DNA from: Verrucomicrobia bacterium UBA3761
GTDB taxonomy: Bacteria > Verrucomicrobiota > Kiritimatiellia > RFP12 > UBA1067
NCBI GenBank assembly: GCA_002371135.1
Contig: DFGB01000045.1
Coordinates: 6,373 to 70,372 of the forward strand
Direction: 5' to 3'
Length of the DNA: 64,000 nt
The position numbers were made by a program, and so were the translations under genes. Position 1 is the first letter of the stretch; the number at the start of each line of letters is the position of its first letter. Below the pieces are notes generated by a model. The model had not been told where the DNA came from. It worked only from the letters and a program-made list of their open reading frames with translations, and ran no database searches. Of the stretch, positions 52,101-61,314 are shown in pieces.

Positions 52101-54588
52101 TCATCCAGCAACCGGTAATCGTATCGTCCTTGCCGAGAGCACCAATCTTTATCGTCTGATGCGCATCGGTGAGATTTGCCGGGACTGTATGGACATATCC
52201 GCTCAGCGAACCAAACTCGAAAACCTGATTCTTTGCATTCTTGTTCCAAGAAATAAATCGCCTATCGTTCTTTTCTCCCTGGTATTCATCGACGATGACT
52301 GTCGCCTTGGAGAAATCGCCCGGATAGAATGTAACTATGTTGCGGGAATTGTTGTCCTTGACGGTCTCGATTGTGCCCGAGAACTCCGATGCATCGCAAT
52401 TGAACGTAGCACCGCCAAAATAAGACTTGCCATTCTGGCGAGTCAGCTTCAGGTAGCCAGAACCGCTGAGTTTGCCGGTAACAGTGATTGTGCGCGAAGA
52501 TTCAGGCTGATAGAACTCAGTCGGGTAATCCGCGCTACCAGTGATTTCGACAGGGCAGGAATACGTTGCGCCGCCATCGACTGTCGACATATGAATGGAA
52601 TTGCCCAGCGAGAGCGTTCCCGTGCCGCTTATATCGGCAGTGTAGATGACATAATTGCGTCCATTCTGGGTTTCGATTCTAAGCCGCCCGTCAAGACGGA
52701 TGTCGGCGGGAATCCATGAAGTCGATGTAACGCCGCGGAGTGTGACATCATTCGCGATAACAATGGTATCTCCGGCCTGAGGCACCACATCCGTAGACTC
52801 GCCATTCAGAGTAAAGTGGCCGGATGAGGTCAGTTCGCTAATGTAGTGTGTGCCGGAGCCGGGGACATACACATACTCTGCGGCGTTGCGGACGAAGGCG
52901 AGGGTCTTCGTATCGGCGTTGTAGGAGCCGGAGAACGGAGCGACGTTGGTGAACGAAAGCTCGACGCCGTCGGCGAGGGCCACAGTGACATTGGGATAAG
53001 TCTTCGCGGAGTCGGCGGTAAGGGTGGTAGAAGCGAGGAGCGTCACTTCGACGGGATTCTCTTCCGTCGCGGCGGCGACAGCGGCTGCGAGGGCCGTGTC
53101 GACGTTGTAGTAATTGGTGCTGCCGATCGTGGCGACGGGCTCCTGGGAAATTACGATTTCACCTGCGCCTTCGGCCTGGACGAACGAACCCGTGAAGCCG
53201 GTGATGTCGCCGGTGACATAAAGCTTGCCCGCGCCGGTCCATGTGAGCGTGCCGGAACCGGTGATTTTGGAGGCAACGGTGACGTCGACAGGCGTCGTGA
53301 CGGGATCTTCGCCTTCGACTTCAGTGGTGGTCGTCGCCTCGCATGCAATCGTGCCGCCTGCGGCGTCGACATAGAGATCGACAGGCGCATTGCCTTCCCA
53401 TTCGGTCAGGAACCAGCCGCCGGTGGCTTTGAGAGTGCCGCCCTTGAGCGTGACCGTGGCGGAATTGACGTTGCCGGCGCGCTGGAAGTGGTCGGTCGCA
53501 AATACTGCGTCGGGACCGACGGTGATCGTGGCGTCGCAGGCGCTGCCGTCGGACCAATTGCCGAGGAGCGTCCACTTGCCGGGCGCGCAGGTTACATTGC
53601 CCGCGATATATGCGCTCGCCGAGACCGTGCTGCCTACGATGAAATCATCCGTGGTGGCATATGTGCCGTTGAACGTGGCCGAACCGGCAGGCACGCGGAC
53701 ATTGACGCCGCTCCCGAGAACGCCGCTCTTGAACGTGAGTTCGCCCGCGCCGGTCTTGTAAAGGGTGCCATTGCCGGAGACCGCTGCATTTACGGTGACG
53801 GTGGTATCGGCGGGAACCTCGATCGTGCCGCCGCCCGTGCCGATCACGACCTTCTGCTCGACAGGCTGCCAAGTGCTGCCGTCTTCGCCGTAGATTGTGC
53901 CTGCGCCCGTCTCCGTCTTGTTGCCGAGAATCGGCGAACCATTCGTATCCTGATGATAGGCAAGCGTACCATTGTCAAGCGTGACAGTGCTATTGCCGTT
54001 CAGGTAGGACTGGATCTGCCATACTGTCAGTTTGCCGCCGTTCTGAATGGCAAGCTCGGCAGTGCCGGCACGCTTGGCGTTCCATTCGCCAAACCTCGTC
54101 CATCCGTTGTCGGTGACGTTTGCGCCGTCTATTATGAGCGTACCGTTGTTGTCCGCATTGGCGACGTTGAGGCCGTTCGCGACGACATTCCCGTTCCGGA
54201 ACGTAAGGTCGCCGGAGCCTCCCCAAGCGCCCACATGAAGCCAGCCGAGGGAGAGATTGGACGCCGCGACTTCTTCCGAGCCTTCGGTTTCTTCCGTCGC
54301 CTCGACTGCCGCCTGGTAGTTGTTTCCGGCGACGACTACGTTCGCCGCTTCGACGTAGAGGCCGTTCGCTATGGAAACATTGCCGGAGACCGCAACCTCG
54401 GCATCGGCCGTGTTGATTACGTAATTTTCGCTATCGGCGCCATTTTGCGACCAGACGTTTTCACCGGTCCATGAGCCGGATGTTCCACCCGACCATATAT
54501 AGTCACCGCCGAAGGCGGTAAAGCCGAAGGCCGCCGCACCAAACAGCGCGACAGACTTCAGCCTGCCTTTCTTCATTCGTGTTCTCAT
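49165..54588 (-). CDS. Giant secreted repeat protein, autotransporter-passenger-like
   Basis: This 1807-residue exported protein has a signal peptide ending near GFTAFG, and AGGA 9 nt before the ATG. Most of it is predicted right-handed beta-helix with passenger-associated strands (GNGTLYKTGAGELTFKSGVL, GTLTWTGAGKLYV, TGSGALTVANTTSRLTL). An AxIG-x-TxYxxVxxALxAA module followed by VTLLAxxxL recurs at about residues 500, 950 and 1230. NGGTFVN-type turns lie in the middle. No autotransporter barrel, PEP-CTERM or sorting signal closes the C-terminus, which simply ends VVVGDDDQG. How it is secreted and held is open. Confidence 0.88.
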   Translation of the reverse strand: MRTRMKKGRLKSVALFGAAAFGFTAFGGDYIWSGGTSGSWTGENVWSQNGADSENYVINTADAEVAVSGNVSIANGLYVEAANVVVAGNNYQAAVEATEETEGSEEVAASNLSLGWLHVGAWGGSGDLTFRNGNVVANGLNVANADNNGTLIIDGANVTDNGWTRFGEWNAKRAGTAELAIQNGGKLTVWQIQSYLNGNSTVTLDNGTLAYHQDTNGSPILGNKTETGAGTIYGEDGSTWQPVEQKVVIGTGGGTIEVPADTTVTVNAAVSGNGTLYKTGAGELTFKSGVLGSGVNVRVPAGSATFNGTYATTDDFIVGSTVSASAYIAGNVTCAPGKWTLLGNWSDGSACDATITVGPDAVFATDHFQRAGNVNSATVTLKGGTLKATGGWFLTEWEGNAPVDLYVDAAGGTIACEATTTTEVEGEDPVTTPVDVTVASKITGSGTLTWTGAGKLYVTGDITGFTGSFVQAEGAGEIVISQEPVATIGSTNYYNVDTALAAAVAAATEENPVEVTLLASTTLTADSAKTYPNVTVALADGVELSFTNVAPFSGSYNADTKTLAFVRNAAEYVYVPGSGTHYISELTSSGHFTLNGESTDVVPQAGDTIVIANDVTLRGVTSTSWIPADIRLDGRLRIETQNGRNYVIYTADISGTGTLSLGNSIHMSTVDGGATYSCPVEITGSADYPTEFYQPESSRTITVTGKLSGSGYLKLTRQNGKSYFGGATFNCDASEFSGTIETVKDNNSRNIVTFYPGDFSKATVIVDEYQGEKNDRRFISWNKNAKNQVFEFGSLSGYVHTVPANLTDAHQTIKIGALGKDDTITGCWMKDNTDRNPDVVKVGTGKLDVSGVTNANSYTLAGGTLVVSAVDKDIVSKDSSITTAELVCTSDDEENPTTYTFTIHYYAAMIGETGYDSVQAALEAAKAGETVKLTANVTETVRYANENDITLDLNGFTLTSDGVATLCNNGTGTLTITGDGSIVNTADAEDMGIAIWARTGSIVVNGGTFVNQSTYEATVYVGAGTAKEASAIITINGGTFKNIAEGTYHWNSELAPRVLNVWNSYDVTAIKVYGGAFGADPTKGDDVLGSSFIPEGYECYFAYDEATGLYTVATGVAKVNDTWYPSFAEAYAAALAASGNPTMTVKLTGDFTPENLGGNKANFHTITFVKASDDVGPVTIKLTDGTYTFGSSRYYFPEDATLELANNWTPWTQGLATGGTLVVPAGITVTLLDGTAVNNAFDGISTISGEGRIAIGSGVADNRMEYLLFYADGDSEGKNTLPAKLRSETWAGTFEVCGDYAFAFDPSKYVSANSKLAFNGFTVSGTLTGPVTSGIELVGDGLTLAGSYSADTVVAFSGELTGSGALTVANTTSRLTLSFTGDVSGFTGNVTIDANSMNGRVAFGSNYAGDGQVIYVDTGASATVASSATWTAANVVLLGELTVDGTLTVPNSCIWGNKGTGVIRFTNADTALGYTKFANSWNGTYDAAWAPTTAFNANAYVNRAGQTLVMSNGFGKGGFFKSSGNSTGVNGILRLESDLVINNGYADTTDKYLVTFSKVTGTKKLTFFNSSNTKGVAYKITLLDNFSGSLVLNKNNRLEIVTVNVAAAPEADVCVVPVTVPDGATLKGDFALTVAGEAYGTLEYRAADGDNPAGLYLVAGGLDPNDPASSYASTAETEEDAIAEAAATVVEGFDGSYFSYKAVGEAGAWTVTIDGFAEGLVEDVLADALVFDAEGKASVTVPAGLYYLITTHATLGGEAVATEHGQSDGTALEIAKPGTEQGFIDVKIGTAPISTAPAVVVGDDDQG

Positions 54589-54920
54589 CTTTTGTTATCC
54601 TTTTTTGGGGTTTTGCAAAAAACACATGCGCCGAGCGCCATGCATGTGCACGGCGATTGTGCATGTATGTTTTTGAAATCGCATCCGGCCTGCCGGAAAT
54701 GGAGGAAACGAGCATGGCGCAACGCCCGGCATCCGCACATACGGCCGCCTGCCGGGAGAATCTCGTCTCGTTGCGCTTGTTATAGCACCGTATCAAAAAC
54801 ATTCCTCCTATCATCATTGTATTTCATTGTATCAAAAATCCTGCGCGGATGTCAATAGGGGATTTTTTGCCAGGGGTCTGCGGCCTTGGGCAAGCGCGGA
54901 CCTTCCGTATACGGCCCTAG

Positions 54921-55215
54921 CGCCAAGGAATATCCCCCAGCGGTACGAGCTCGAAACGCGGCTTGAGCGCCAAGGAATATCCCCCAGCCGAAGGCTGTCC
55001 GCGAAGCGGATGCCCTAGCAGGTGTGCGCGGCTTTAGCCGCGCACACCCTCGTTCGACTATGCGCGGCTGAAGCCGCGCCTCCTTGGCGATAGGCCTGCC
55101 GCACCGCCTGCGCTTGACTGGCGCAGAAACGGTGCTCGGCTGGCGCAGAGAAGACGCTCGGCTGGCGCAGAGTCGGAAGTTCGCTAGGGGGCGGTCGGCA
55201 ATCGGTCGGGAACGG
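54921..55215. repeat. Composite palindromic repeat, copy 4 (long form with 22-nt tandem array)
   Basis: The gap 54589-55222 holds no gene; its left 300 bp carries the adhesin upstream region, and I found no convincing promoter boxes there. From 54921 the CGCCAAGGAATATCCCCC core occurs twice (the first copy is broken after CAG), then AGCCGAAGGCTGTCCGCG, GC palindromes and the closing CGCC TCCTTGGCG. Three 22-nt units starting GGCGCAG (55120-55141, 55142-55163, 55164-55185) and the tail (AAGTTCGCTAGGGGGC, GGTCGGGAACGGG) follow. Order and spacing match copy 3 at 19.6-20.0 kb. Confidence 0.85.
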
Positions 55216-55222
55216 GATGCCA

Positions 55223-57163
55223 TCAGTATCCGGGGCCGAGGATTTTTTCGACGGTTTCGACGGCGTTGGAGTGGATTTCGCGCATGAGGGGGACGGGAGA
55301 GCGCAGGGTGATCTCCCTGTCGCCGCAGGGGGTGTCGTAGAAGGAAAGTTTCAAATCGGGGGAGTGCTCGAAAAGTTTTTTGTGGTTGGCGCGGATGGCG
55401 GCGAAATCTGCCTCTATTTCGCGCATGACGTCAAGGTCCGCGTCGGCGGAGATGGAGAGGGCCTTGAGATAGTGCCAGCGCCAGAGGGCGCCGTCGAGCG
55501 CGCGGGTGCAGACGAGATGCGTCTTGAGCCAGGCGGTGCGCACGAGAGCTTCTTCGAGCCAGGGATGGTCTGGCTCGGCGGCGGCGGCCTTGGCGATGTG
55601 GCGCTCCATGGCGGCGACGTCCGCGAGCGCCTTGTCCTTCTCGGCGACGACGCGCGCGATATTCTCCTTCACGGGCGCGAGGGCGGCGCGTCCCTCCGGA
55701 AGGAACGTACGGTTGGTGTAACGCAAAAGATCCTCGCGGCGGCCGATGGTGGTGGCGAAGCGCGATTCGGTGGGGGCGCCGAGGCCGAGCGGCGAGAACG
55801 AGACGGCGGCGGCGTTTTCGGAAAGCTTGAGCGCGGCGATCATATCCTGCGCGCCCTTGCCGAAACGCGGCGCCGCCCATTCGCGCCACAGCGCGTCGAC
55901 ATCCTCGCCGGGGTTCCACGTCAGCTGCCGCCAGACGTAGATATTGACGGAGTTGAGGATGTCGTCGAGCGCTTCGTAGTCGCGGTTGTTGTAGCCGCCG
56001 GCGTAGAGACACACTCCGCACTCGGTGCCGACGAGTTCGCGGGCCTTCTGCATGCGCCAGGCGGTATCGTCGACGACCGGCGCGGGCAGCCAGCCGAGAC
56101 CGACGGTCTGGCCGGTGATCTGCCACTCTGCGTATTCGACGAATCCGGCCTTCTTCGCCTCGCCGAGGAGACGCGAAAACGGCGGCCGCGGCTGACAGTC
56201 GGCATTGTAGACCTTCGTCTGGATTATCGTATCCTTCGACGCGGTCCTGTAGACCTCGCCCCAGAGATCGAGCGGTTCGCCGCCCGTGCCGCCGTAGCCG
56301 GGCGCGTGGACCCATTCCTTGCCGAGCCAGTGCGGGCAGCCCGACGACCACGTCCGCACGAGCAGCTTCTTGCCGAGCGGCGCGAGCGCCCCCTCGAAAC
56401 ATTTCACGAGAGCGGCGATCTGCGAAGAAAATTTGTCCATGCCGTTTTCGCGGCAGCGTTTGCAATGGCAGTTGAGGCCGTAGTCGTCCCAGAACGTGAC
56501 GGCGACGCCTTCATACGGGACGGAAGAGGCGAGCTCGCGGATCACTCCCGCGCAGAACTCCCATGTCGCCGGCTGGCTCGGGCAAAGGACGCCCTTCTCC
56601 CACGAGCGCCCCGGGTCTTCGGCCCTGCATTCTGGATGCGCGGCGAGGAACGCCTCGCAGCGCGCTCTCCCCCACTTCATCGCGTCGCATCCGTAGAGGA
56701 ACGCATAGCACGGGACGTCGGCCTCGGCGCATTGCTCCGCCATCCCCTTCGGGACGCGGCGCGGCAGCTGGACGACATTCGCGCCCGTGGCGGCGATCCA
56801 TTCGGCGACGGAGTGGCGGCGGCCGGTGAAGTTGAGCATGCGATGCGCGAACGCCGGTTCGCGTACCAGCTTCTCGCCCGGCGCGAGGTCGAGCCACCGC
56901 GCGGCCTCGCCAGCGGCATATAAAAGCGAACGCGGCCGCGCGCCTGTGACGACGATGCGGCCACCGCGGTTCTCCGCCGTGTATCCCTCGCCCCCCGCGT
57001 CGCGCGAGATCGTCATGAGGACGTCGCGCGAGCCCGCGGCCGCCTCGACAAGACGCACGGCCTCGCCCGCGGCGGGATGGGGGCAATCCGTCTCCACGGC
57101 GGCGACTGAGGCGAGAGACGAGAATGCCGCGAACGCGGCTGCGAAGAATGTGCGTTTTGCCAT
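55223..57163 (-). CDS. GH67-like alpha-glucuronidase family protein
   Basis: This 646-residue secreted protein has signal peptide MAKRTFFAAAFAAFSSLASVA. An N-terminal alpha/beta domain (GRIVVTGARPRSLLYAAGEAARWL) precedes a barrel with blocks parallel to GH67 alpha-glucuronidases: KDTIIQTKVYNADCQPRPPF for the ILQIKNGP...DFQ region, VEYAEWQITGQTVGLGW for LELQITQEYLG, and NSVNIYVWRQLTWNPGED for the NxYxFGRLAWNP region. Overall similarity is distant, so activity on glucuronoxylan is only likely. An HCKRC pair near 240 is unusual. The start is placed at the signal peptide; longer reading overlaps the PFK gene. Confidence 0.75.
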   Translation of the reverse strand: MAKRTFFAAAFAAFSSLASVAAVETDCPHPAAGEAVRLVEAAAGSRDVLMTISRDAGGEGYTAENRGGRIVVTGARPRSLLYAAGEAARWLDLAPGEKLVREPAFAHRMLNFTGRRHSVAEWIAATGANVVQLPRRVPKGMAEQCAEADVPCYAFLYGCDAMKWGRARCEAFLAAHPECRAEDPGRSWEKGVLCPSQPATWEFCAGVIRELASSVPYEGVAVTFWDDYGLNCHCKRCRENGMDKFSSQIAALVKCFEGALAPLGKKLLVRTWSSGCPHWLGKEWVHAPGYGGTGGEPLDLWGEVYRTASKDTIIQTKVYNADCQPRPPFSRLLGEAKKAGFVEYAEWQITGQTVGLGWLPAPVVDDTAWRMQKARELVGTECGVCLYAGGYNNRDYEALDDILNSVNIYVWRQLTWNPGEDVDALWREWAAPRFGKGAQDMIAALKLSENAAAVSFSPLGLGAPTESRFATTIGRREDLLRYTNRTFLPEGRAALAPVKENIARVVAEKDKALADVAAMERHIAKAAAAEPDHPWLEEALVRTAWLKTHLVCTRALDGALWRWHYLKALSISADADLDVMREIEADFAAIRANHKKLFEHSPDLKLSFYDTPCGDREITLRSPVPLMREIHSNAVETVEKILGPGY

Positions 57164-57186
57164 GCCGGAATTGCCTTTGAGGTTTT

Positions 57187-58554
57187 TCAGGGGGCCATCA
57201 TGTCGGAGGAGCTCTTGGGCGCGCCACCGAAATAATACGCCTGGCCGGTCGCGTCCATCACGCTGCGCCAGAGATCGGAGTTGAGCGAAATCTTCTGCCG
57301 CTCGATCGTCGCGAGTTTGATCGGCACGAGGCAGTAGCTCTCGCCGAGATTGCCGACGACGCAATTCGTGCGCCCGGCCATCGCCGCATGGACCGCGTTG
57401 CGTGCGAGCATGTAGCAGCGGATCGCGTCTGTGCCCTTCGCCGGGACGGAGCGGATCGTGTACGACGGGTCGAAGTATTTCACCGACGACTTGATGTTGC
57501 GCGACTTCATGTGGCACTCGATGGCCCTCTTCAGAAATTCGCCGATATCCTTCTTGAGGATGTTGCCGGAGGCGTCGCGCACGTCCGGCATGCCTTTGAA
57601 AAGCTCCTGGCCGGCGCCCTCGGCGACGACGATCACCGCGTGGTCCTTGCCGGCGGCCATGCGGTTCTCGAGCGCCGCGAAAAGTCCCTGCGGTCCATCG
57701 AGCGTGAACGGCTGTTCTGGGACGAGGCAGAAGTTGACGACCGGGTTCGCGATCGACGCGTATGCGGCGATGAAGCCAGAATCGCGGCCCATCAATTTCA
57801 CGAGGCCGATTCCGCCCGCCGTGCCCTTGGCCTCGACGTGCGCGTTGCGGATCACGTTCGCGGCCTCCGCGACGGCCGTCTCGAAACCGAACGAGCGCCC
57901 GACGAATTGCAAATCGTTGTCGATCGTCTTGGGGATGCCGACGACGGAAATTTTGAGATTGCGGCGCTTGACTTCCTCGGCGATGTCTCTCGCGCAGCGG
58001 AGCGACCCGTCGCCGCCGATGCAGAAGAGGATGTTTATATTCATGCGCTCAAGGGTGTCGACCATCTCGTCGGTCGGCTGCTGGCCGCGCGAGGAACCGA
58101 GAATCGTACCGCCGAGTTCGTGGATCGTATCGACGACGTCGGGGTTGAGCATTATCGGCTCGTAGTTGTATTTGGGCGAGAGGCCGGCATAGCCGTAGCG
58201 GATGCCGAAAATCGTCTTGACGCCATAGTCGAACGTGAGGATCTCGACGAGTCCCTTGATGACGTTGTTGAGGCCTGGGCAGAGGCCGCCGGCGGTGACG
58301 ATGCCCACGCGCGTCCATGCCGGGGCGTGGAAGATTTTAGGCAGCGGGCCCGCGCGCTCGAACGTCGGCGTGTGGCCGAGGCGTCCTTCGAGATACTTCA
58401 TGAACATCTCGTTTTCCGTCACGAGAATGCGCTCACCGTCGCGGATGAACTCGTGATGCCGGACGGGCGAATCTATCTTGCACTCCCCAAGCGTTTCTAC
58501 CTTGCACGAATATTCGGCCTGGTTGGCCGCAATCTTGTCGAGCGTCGTGGACAT
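57187..58554 (-). CDS. 6-phosphofructokinase, long TP0108-like clade
   Basis: This 455-residue enzyme phosphorylates fructose-6-phosphate. The nucleotide loop GIVTAGGLCPGLNNVIKG, the GGDGS motif near residue 180, PKTIDND near 206 and LMGRDSGFIA are intact. A glycine in GGDG favours ATP over pyrophosphate as donor, although the lysine of PKTIDND is shared with pyrophosphate enzymes. Length and the long N-terminal extension match the spirochaete/plant-like clade rather than the 320-residue E. coli form. The start is the ATG at 58554 with AAGGAG 9 nt upstream. Confidence 0.93.
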   Translation of the reverse strand: MSTTLDKIAANQAEYSCKVETLGECKIDSPVRHHEFIRDGERILVTENEMFMKYLEGRLGHTPTFERAGPLPKIFHAPAWTRVGIVTAGGLCPGLNNVIKGLVEILTFDYGVKTIFGIRYGYAGLSPKYNYEPIMLNPDVVDTIHELGGTILGSSRGQQPTDEMVDTLERMNINILFCIGGDGSLRCARDIAEEVKRRNLKISVVGIPKTIDNDLQFVGRSFGFETAVAEAANVIRNAHVEAKGTAGGIGLVKLMGRDSGFIAAYASIANPVVNFCLVPEQPFTLDGPQGLFAALENRMAAGKDHAVIVVAEGAGQELFKGMPDVRDASGNILKKDIGEFLKRAIECHMKSRNIKSSVKYFDPSYTIRSVPAKGTDAIRCYMLARNAVHAAMAGRTNCVVGNLGESYCLVPIKLATIERQKISLNSDLWRSVMDATGQAYYFGGAPKSSSDMMAP

Positions 58555-58629
58555 GACCTGCAACTCCTTTCCTTTGGCGAATAGATCTTTATTATATCAT
58601 TTACCCGCAAGCGGGTCAAGGGAGGGCCG

Positions 58630-58676
58630 CGCTGGAAGCTCTAGATATTCTAGAATTTCCAGGACTTCCAGAGCCT
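58630..58676. repeat. Degenerate inverted repeat (CTCTAGA / TTCCAG words)
   Basis: CTGGAAGCTCTAGATATTCT followed by AGAATTTCCAGGACTTCCAG and AGCCTCTAG forms overlapping palindromes made of CTAGA and TGGAA words. It directly follows the stop of the dihydrouridine synthase gene (58677). Pieces of the same word appear at 30998-31014 and 42533-42548. Confidence 0.5.
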
Positions 58677-59618
58677 CTAGAGAAAAAGCCCTTTAAAATC
58701 GGCGAGGGATTTTACGGAATTGATGCGGGCGCGGATTGCGGCGGCGCCGGGACGGCCGGCGAAATAGCGGAAGATGTGGGTGCGGAGTTTGAGCGCGGCG
58801 TAGGCGTCGGCCGACGGCATGCGCCACGGCGGATTTTTCGCGGCGACGAACGCGTGGAATTCAAGAAGGTATTTGAGATGCGCACGCGGCAAATCTGGCG
58901 GCGGGAGAGAAGCCGCCTGCGACTTGAGGCGGGAGAATATCCAGGGGTCGGCCAAGGCGGCGCGGCCGATCATGACGCCTGCGACGCCGGTCGCCGCCAT
59001 TGCGGCGAGGGATGCCGGGTCGCGGACGCTGCCGTTGCCGACGACGGGGATGCGCGAGCGCGAGACTAGTTCCGCGAGACGTTCGAGGTGCACGGGGCCG
59101 CCGTGGAGCTGCGAAGTGTAGCGGGCGTGGAAGACGACGAGCGCCGCGCCGGCGCCTTCGGCTGCGCCGAGGAGTTCCGCCGCCGTGTCGCAGGCGGGAT
59201 TCGGGCCGAGCCGCGTTTTGAGCGTGACGGGCAGCGACGTATTCTCCTTCATCGCGACGAGCAGGCGATGGACCTTCGCGGGGTCGGCGGCAAGCGCGGC
59301 GCCGGCGCCCGAGCGCGCAACCTTCTGCATCGGGCAGCCGGCGTTGAGGTTCAGCGCGGAGAAGCGCCCGGGGTATGCGCGGTCGATTTCCCGCGCGGCG
59401 AACGCGACCTCCTCTTCCTTCGCGCCAAATATCTGGCAGACGGGACGCCCTTCGCCGGGAAGCGTCTCGAGGAGGAAACGCGTCGCGGCGTGGCCGTGAT
59501 AGAGCGCCGCCGCGCTCACCATCTCGGTATACGTCTCGTCGGCGCCGCCGTCCTTGCAGAGACGCCGGAACGGTGCGTCGGTGAAACCGGCAAGCGGAGC
59601 GAGGGAAAGCGTCGTCAT
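58677..59618 (-). CDS. dus: tRNA-dihydrouridine synthase
   Basis: This 313-residue FMN enzyme reduces uridines in tRNA D-loops. The start at 59618 gives MTTLSLAPLAGFTDAPFRRL. The catalytic Cys95 is in LNLNAGCPMQKVARSGAGAAL, and LKTRLG and the HAR / GNGSVRDP flavin blocks follow, with MIGRAALADPWIF at the phosphate site. A longer frame upstream is low-complexity and overlaps the TPR gene. It starts 5 nt after the preceding stop. The Dus subfamily (A, B or C) cannot be fixed. Confidence 0.94.
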   Translation of the reverse strand: MTTLSLAPLAGFTDAPFRRLCKDGGADETYTEMVSAAALYHGHAATRFLLETLPGEGRPVCQIFGAKEEEVAFAAREIDRAYPGRFSALNLNAGCPMQKVARSGAGAALAADPAKVHRLLVAMKENTSLPVTLKTRLGPNPACDTAAELLGAAEGAGAALVVFHARYTSQLHGGPVHLERLAELVSRSRIPVVGNGSVRDPASLAAMAATGVAGVMIGRAALADPWIFSRLKSQAASLPPPDLPRAHLKYLLEFHAFVAAKNPPWRMPSADAYAALKLRTHIFRYFAGRPGAAAIRARINSVKSLADFKGLFL

Positions 59619-59623
59619 GCGCG

Positions 59624-61198
59624 TCACTCGGAAGCGGGCGCTTCGGCGGCCGGCGGCGGCAGCGGCGTGAGGAACGGGTCGGAATACGGCGCGGCGGGAT
59701 CGACCCGCGAGAACGAGACGAACGCCGGCGCGCCGTATGCGGAGTTCACCGTCTTGCCGAAAATGGCGAGGTCGACGCGGTGGCCGGGGGAGATTCTGGC
59801 GCAGTCGAGTTCGATCTTGGCGACGTCCGGCGCGAGGCGCGAGAGCGTCGCGGCGCCGAGGTCGTCGTGGACTACGGCGAACTCGTATTCGTCGGCGCCG
59901 GCGGCTTTGACGATGAAACCTCGCTTCGGCGCCTCCGCGCGCAGGACGAACGCCCATGCGCAGGGCGTAGCGTAGGTGAGTTCAGGGAACGTGCCCGCGT
60001 AGTCGACCTTCTCCGGCGCGATGCCGGCGATCGTCGCGACGGGCGGGATGTTCGAAGTCTTCAGCGCCGCCGCCATTTTCTTGAGTTTCTTCAAATCGAG
60101 GCCGTTCGGCGGGAAGACGGTCGGATGGGCGCGCTCCGTAAAATAGTCGCTCTCCTTCTTCACCGCCTGGAGCGACGAACGGATGAGCCACTGAATGGTC
60201 GGCGCGAGGAGGCCGCGCTCGACGAGTTCGCGCTTGACGAGCGGCTGGAACGAGCGACTCGCTTCGAGCGCGGCGCGCAGGTAATACTGGTCGCTCCAGC
60301 TCGCGCCCTGCGTCGCGATCCAATACGGCGCGACGGAGTTGAACACGTCGCCGAAGCTGTTGGTGGAAGCGAAGTCGTAATCCTTGACGGCCGGGAAGAC
60401 CCAGAACTGGTTGGAGCGGTAGAAGCGGTGCATGCGGTCGATGTCGCGGCACTGGGTCGTCATGAGAGCGCGCGGCAGCGAACGCCAATACGGCCCCTGC
60501 GTGAGAGCGCGGGAGCAGTTGCCGAAAACGGGATAGGGGAAGAGCATGTTCGGCGTATCGAGGTCGAGCCCGCGCTCGCGGCCGGTGCTGTCGAGGACGA
60601 CGGGCGTGAGGCCGGGCCAGTTGGTGCAGACGAGTTTGGAGTGGCCGCCGTCGCGGTTGAAATAGAGGTCGAACGTGTTGCCGCCGGCGGTCGACGGCGC
60701 GAGGCGCATCTTGACGTCGAAGCAGCCCGCGTCGAAATCCCACACTACATTCTGTTCGCCGATCGCGACGCTCCGGCCGGTGATGCCCGTCGCGGGCGTG
60801 ACGGCGTTCGGCCCGAGGAGGATGGGCTTGTCGGCCATGTCCTCGGCGTATTCGACAAGTTCGGCGAGACGGCTCTTGTCCGCGACGCGCTTCAAATCCC
60901 TGTCGCGGGCGATGGCCTTTGCATCGCGAAAGCCGAGGTCGATGGCCTCTTCGAGTTCGTCGAGGGCGCGGTCGGAATCCGCATAGTAGGCCAGAGAGCA
61001 CGCGAGGTTGTAATGCCAGACCGGGTCGTCGGGCAGGAGCGCTACACCCGCCTTGCACGTCTCCGTCATCGTCTCGGTGTCGCCCTCGCGCACGGCTTCG
61101 ATGAATTGCGCCTTGAGCCGCTCGTGCTCCGGCGCGCGGGCGGGATAGTCCCAGACGGACAAGACGGCGAGGAAGGCGATGGCGAGAAAGTGAAGCAT
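59624..61198 (-). CDS. Exported TPR-containing protein of unknown function
   Basis: This 524-residue protein has a short hydrophobic N-terminus (MLHFLAIAFLAVLSV) and one to two TPR units at residues ~27-110 (DPVWHYNLACSLAYYADSDR). A large domain of unknown family follows (WDFDAGCFDVKMRL, NTFDLYFNRDGGHSKLV, CRDIDRMHRFYRSNQFWVFP). The C-terminus is proline/alanine-rich. The conserved tryptophans and tyrosines suggest a carbohydrate-facing domain, but that is a guess. It is coupled to dus. Confidence 0.75.
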   Translation of the reverse strand: MLHFLAIAFLAVLSVWDYPARAPEHERLKAQFIEAVREGDTETMTETCKAGVALLPDDPVWHYNLACSLAYYADSDRALDELEEAIDLGFRDAKAIARDRDLKRVADKSRLAELVEYAEDMADKPILLGPNAVTPATGITGRSVAIGEQNVVWDFDAGCFDVKMRLAPSTAGGNTFDLYFNRDGGHSKLVCTNWPGLTPVVLDSTGRERGLDLDTPNMLFPYPVFGNCSRALTQGPYWRSLPRALMTTQCRDIDRMHRFYRSNQFWVFPAVKDYDFASTNSFGDVFNSVAPYWIATQGASWSDQYYLRAALEASRSFQPLVKRELVERGLLAPTIQWLIRSSLQAVKKESDYFTERAHPTVFPPNGLDLKKLKKMAAALKTSNIPPVATIAGIAPEKVDYAGTFPELTYATPCAWAFVLRAEAPKRGFIVKAAGADEYEFAVVHDDLGAATLSRLAPDVAKIELDCARISPGHRVDLAIFGKTVNSAYGAPAFVSFSRVDPAAPYSDPFLTPLPPPAAEAPASE

Positions 61199-61201
61199 GA
61201 G

Positions 61202-61232
61202 AGCAGTTGGCGGTTGGTAGTTGGCAGTTGGT
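61202..61232. repeat. Simple-word arm (GCAGTTGG)
   Basis: GCAGTTGGCGGTTGGTAGTT followed by GGCAGTTGG lies just upstream of the TPR gene's start. It is the reverse word of 3756-3785. Only one arm is visible. Confidence 0.5.
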
Positions 61233-61314
61233 CCTAAGTTCTAGGTCTCCCGGTGCGACAAGATGAATCTCTCAAATCGCTCTTCCACATTCGCGGTCGC
61301 CGGCGCCTGGACTA

